16,085 bases of DNA from the NCBI GenBank assembly GCA_002479485.1, contig DLNM01000070.1, forward strand, positions 1 to 16,085. Reading direction: 5' to 3'. A model generated the notes under the pieces. The model saw nothing but the letters and a program-made list of their open reading frames with translations, was not told the DNA's origin and ran no database searches. The DNA is from Firmicutes bacterium UBA7510. Lineage in GTDB: Bacteria > Bacillota > Clostridia > Tissierellales > Sedimentibacteraceae. Shown here one piece after another: positions 13,985 to 16,085 of the stretch (position 1 is the first letter of the stretch; the number at the start of each line of letters is the position of its first letter). The position numbers were made by a program, and so were the translations under genes.

Positions 13985-14983
13985 TTAGCTAACGTTATTT
14001 AATGATTTCATAACAATATTAACAGTTCCATCTTCATTTGTATTAAATGATATTTTATCAGTATCATCTAAATATTCCACTGGTATAAGTATCTCTATTC
14101 CTTCTTCTGTTTTTATCCTTTGCTTTTTATTTATTTTTTTGTCAAGCTTATAATCCAGCTTAACCGTATCTTCCTTGATTCCTGAATTTTTTAGCTCTTC
14201 ATTATATCTTTCTTTAACAACTGAATCAGCTTCAAATACTGTATCTGTTATTTTATTTATATCAACTGTTCCTTTTGAGTTAAAGGACTCAACAATTTCT
14301 TTTTTGACATTTATTTTCTTCTCAATATCATTATCAAAGTACTCTTTCACCATTTTTTTAGATGCCTTTTCTATTGCATCATAAGTATCCTTCGGTGATA
14401 GTGTAAATGGTAAATTAAAAACAAAATTTGAGAATATTGCTGTTTTTTCTTCCTCAATTTCATGTTTTTTCTCACTTATAAACAGCACATTATTGTCTAT
14501 TTCATATATAAAACTTTCATCTGATTTTTGAGAAATGCTTGGCAAGGTTGATTTGTATTTTATAACTCTAACTATTCTTTTATCATCTATTTCATCAATT
14601 TTATGTATAAAACTATCCTTATAATCTAATTTTAACATGCATAGCTTTTTTACTCCCTCAGTTTCATATAAACAATACATAAGATCCGAAGAATTAATGT
14701 CTGTACAGCTTTTCATTATTTCAAATATATTTTTACTTAAGCTTTGAGTTATTTGTTCAAAATTATTTTTATCAAAGGTCATCAAAAGTTCACAATTTTC
14801 GCTATTATTAGATAATGTATATTTTTTATTTGTTGGTAAAAATGCTATCTTTGTAATTTGTTTTGCTATGTATTCGAAAGTATCATCATCAATTTCTAAT
14901 GGCAGCTCAGATAGAACAGGTGATGTTATAGACATATCTAGTATGTGAATTATCGCCTTGTGAATTATTATATTAGTTTCCAT
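13985..14983 (-). CDS. 37-kDa nucleoid-associated protein (NdpA/YejK family)
   Basis: This 332-residue protein begins with the family's typical N-terminal pattern (NIIIHKAIIHILD at 4-16, then a short acidic segment and an EYIAKQI helix). It shares the mixed alpha/beta, highly charged composition of the NdpA family. Enterobacterial YejK/NdpA is a nucleoid-bound protein of about 37 kDa; its function is poorly defined, and the same is true here. No membrane segment or signal peptide is present. The start is ATG 14981-14983 with GGAGA five bases upstream; a TTG 54 bases earlier is in frame but has no convincing binding site. It is the first gene after the promoter at 15092-15120 and appears to be co-transcribed with the rocB-like and transporter genes, an unexpected pairing. 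Confidence 0.75.
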   Translation of the reverse strand: METNIIIHKAIIHILDMSITSPVLSELPLEIDDDTFEYIAKQITKIAFLPTNKKYTLSNNSENCELLMTFDKNNFEQITQSLSKNIFEIMKSCTDINSSDLMYCLYETEGVKKLCMLKLDYKDSFIHKIDEIDDKRIVRVIKYKSTLPSISQKSDESFIYEIDNNVLFISEKKHEIEEEKTAIFSNFVFNLPFTLSPKDTYDAIEKASKKMVKEYFDNDIEKKINVKKEIVESFNSKGTVDINKITDTVFEADSVVKERYNEELKNSGIKEDTVKLDYKLDKKINKKQRIKTEEGIEILIPVEYLDDTDKISFNTNEDGTVNIVMKSLNNVS

Positions 14984-15091
14984 ATTTATCTCCAGAGTCT
15001 CAAATAGTGTTTTAAACTTTGCAATTCTATTGCACAAAATTTATTTTCAAGAGGCTGTTGTAACAGCTTCTATCACCTTATTTTATCTCTA
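14984..15091 (-). promoter_or_regulatory. Structured 5' untranslated leader of the five-gene operon
   Basis: About 100 bases separate the promoter from the first ATG. The leader contains small perfect hairpins: GCTGT-TACA-ACAGC with flanking pairs near 15050-15072, and TGCAAT-AGA-ATTGCA near 15019-15033. No riboswitch class or T-box was recognised. Confidence 0.4.
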
Positions 15092-15120
15092 TATATACAA
15101 ATTGTAAATGATTAATTCAA
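15092..15120 (-). promoter_or_regulatory. Sigma-A promoter of the five-gene operon
   Basis: On the minus strand TTGAAT (15115-15120) and TATATA (15092-15097) are separated by exactly 17 bp, between the thiT terminator and the nucleoid-associated gene. Confidence 0.55.
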
Positions 15121-15184
15121 AAAAAGACCTGTTCTATAAAAGAATATTAATTAAAGATTTTTAATAAAAAAATATATATAATTG

Positions 15185-15221
15185 CAATAAAATACTGCAC
15201 AGCGTCAAATTGTGCAGTATT
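15185..15221 (-). terminator. Rho-independent terminator of thiT
   Basis: AATACTGCACA (15191-15201) pairs with TGTGCAGTATT (15211-15221) over 11 bp with a 9-base loop. On the minus strand it is followed by a short T-rich tail. It begins 10 bases after the thiT stop. Confidence 0.85.
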
Positions 15222-15231
15222 CCAATATTGT

Positions 15232-15861
15232 CTATTGATTAATCTTATATTTATCAAAAAGATTTTTAAGCTGTGGAATAAATAAGATTAGCACTGTTGC
15301 AAAACCCTCAGCTGCTATATACGTAAAGTTATAACCAATAGCTGTTATTAATCCTACCCATACTCCATTTGTTACATCTAAAAAGAAAATTATACCTGAT
15401 AAAGAAGATACTATAAATCTTCCAAGTATGCCTATTAGATAAGTCTTAATTAAACCATTTTTTTGGTTTCTTAACAAGGCACCTATTCCTAAAGCTCCAA
15501 AGGCTAGCGGATAATCAAGAATTAATTGCACTGGATGTATTACATATGGATTTATAAGTAAATCTAATAAACCAAACACAACACCAGCTATAACACCTTG
15601 TTTTACTCCAAATAAATAGCCTACTAATACAACAAATAACATACTAAATGGGGTTACAGAACCGCCCTGTGGCATTCTAAACAAAGTTATCTGATTAAGA
15701 ACATAAGCAATAGCAATTAGTATTGCTGTTTTAACCATAACATTAACATCCATTTTTTTCTTATCTGTTTTTGCCACAAGTATCATTAAAATAACAATTA
15801 TTGCTATTGTCAATAGTTGACCACCTATTGACCCAAAAAAGTTTTGTAAAATTTCTTCCAT
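15232..15861 (-). CDS. thiT: Thiamine ECF transporter S-component ThiT
   Basis: This 209-residue integral membrane protein captures thiamine and works with the shared ECF module (EcfA, EcfA', EcfT), which is not in this window. It has a core of about six hydrophobic segments from residue 41 on. ThiT-type motifs are GGSVTPFSML (66-75), GYLFGVKQGV (81-90), NPYVIHPVQL (104-113) and LDYPLAFG (115-122). W168 and Y177-N178 sit where thiamine-contacting residues are found in ThiT. An extra N-terminal hydrophobic segment (about 15-30) and a basic linker (KTDKKK) precede the core, making it longer than lactococcal ThiT. AGGAGG lies eight bases before the ATG and is the target of the upstream riboswitch. 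The TPP riboswitch makes the substrate assignment secure. Confidence 0.95.
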   Translation of the reverse strand: MEEILQNFFGSIGGQLLTIAIIVILMILVAKTDKKKMDVNVMVKTAILIAIAYVLNQITLFRMPQGGSVTPFSMLFVVLVGYLFGVKQGVIAGVVFGLLDLLINPYVIHPVQLILDYPLAFGALGIGALLRNQKNGLIKTYLIGILGRFIVSSLSGIIFFLDVTNGVWVGLITAIGYNFTYIAAEGFATVLILFIPQLKNLFDKYKINQ

Positions 15862-15897
15862 AAAAAAAATCCTCCTTATTTTTTTGCATAAAGAGAA
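15862..15897 (-). promoter_or_regulatory. Riboswitch expression platform: Shine-Dalgarno sequestering hairpin
   Basis: In the transcript UUCUCUUU (15890-15897) can pair over 8 bp, with two G-U wobbles, to AAGGAGGA (15870-15877), hiding the thiT ribosome binding site behind a 12-base loop. No terminator stem with a T run is placed where it could act, so translational control fits best. The overlapping sequence GUGAGUUCUC (15893-15902) can instead pair with the aptamer. Confidence 0.65.
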
Positions 15898-15902
15898 CTC
15901 AC

Positions 15903-15975
15903 ACGCTTCCTTTCGCCGGTACTAACCGGATCAAGTTATAAGGGTGAAATCTCAGCCATAAAGCTCCCCTAGCAA
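15903..15975 (-). promoter_or_regulatory. TPP riboswitch (THI element)
   Basis: On the minus strand the conserved THI-box blocks appear in order: AGGGGAGC, GGCTGAGA, TTTCACCC, ACTTGATC, CCGGTTAGTACCGGCG and AAGGAAGC. P1 can close with TGCT and AGCG at the ends. The aptamer binds thiamine pyrophosphate and lowers expression of the downstream gene, here thiT. The match to the consensus is essentially complete. Confidence 0.97.
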
Positions 15976-16020
15976 AATATTATATATTTATTTAGTTGAC
16001 GTAGTTATAATATCACTACA

Positions 16021-16049
16021 TTAATAATAATGCAATACCTAATTGTCAA
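16021..16049 (-). promoter_or_regulatory. Sigma-A promoter of the riboswitch-thiT unit
   Basis: On the minus strand a perfect TTGACA (16044-16049) and TATTAA (16021-16026) are separated by exactly 17 bp, about 46 bases before the aptamer. Nothing else recognisable lies between here and the window end at 16085. Confidence 0.6.
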
Positions 16050-16085
16050 ATTTCGACATATTAATTTTATAATATTTTATTACAT

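Overview
The window is AT-rich, and every supported gene, promoter and RNA element reads on the minus strand. It looks like chromosomal DNA of a low-GC, probably endospore-forming anaerobe of the Clostridia (Bacillota). The grounds are the base composition, AGGAGG-type ribosome binding sites, sigma-A type promoters with 16-18 bp spacers, a THI-box riboswitch in front of thiT, a RocB-type M20 hydrolase, clostridial-style small Cys-rich and Asn-rich proteins, and two sites resembling the sporulation sigma-K consensus. The species cannot be named from the sequence. No mobile element, CRISPR array, tRNA or rRNA body was seen.

Layout, in transcription order (right to left). (1) At 15232-16049 a sigma-A promoter, a TPP riboswitch, thiT (thiamine ECF S-component) and a terminator form a self-contained vitamin-uptake unit. 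The leader can be folded into two alternative states that would hide or expose the thiT Shine-Dalgarno sequence. (2) At 8852-15120 a run of five genes appears to form an operon: a 37-kDa nucleoid-associated (NdpA-type) protein, a RocB-like M20 hydrolase, an NhaC-family antiporter, an M20D amidohydrolase, and a membrane DUF218 (YdcF/ElyC/SanA) protein. The last four fit uptake and hydrolysis of amino-acid or acyl-amino-acid compounds plus an envelope function. (3) At 7808-8846 an alpha/beta hydrolase gene of visibly higher GC sits between two nearly identical 53-bp copies of a terminator hairpin. This suggests a gene inserted by duplication of, or recombination at, the terminator. (4) At 6769-7543 there is a cytoplasmic-looking M15 peptidase fused to a peptidoglycan-binding domain. 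(5) At 3830-6748 there are a response-regulator diguanylate cyclase and a methyl-accepting chemotaxis protein, which are signalling genes with separate promoters. (6) At 1245-3824 a CYTH protein is translationally close-coupled to an ABC-F ATPase. (7) At 475-1213 there are two small proteins of unknown function, one Asn-rich and one Cys-rich with an internal 34-residue duplication.

The left end (1-449) has no protein gene. It contains three tandem strong promoters, each followed at exactly the same distance by AAGCTGTC, and then a highly structured leader with a boxA-like motif. This is the expected appearance of a ribosomal RNA operon promoter and leader whose 16S gene lies beyond base 1. 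The most unusual items are this triple promoter, the repeat-flanked hydrolase, the duplicated Cys-rich protein and the paired sigma-K-like sites. None amounts to a proven new system.
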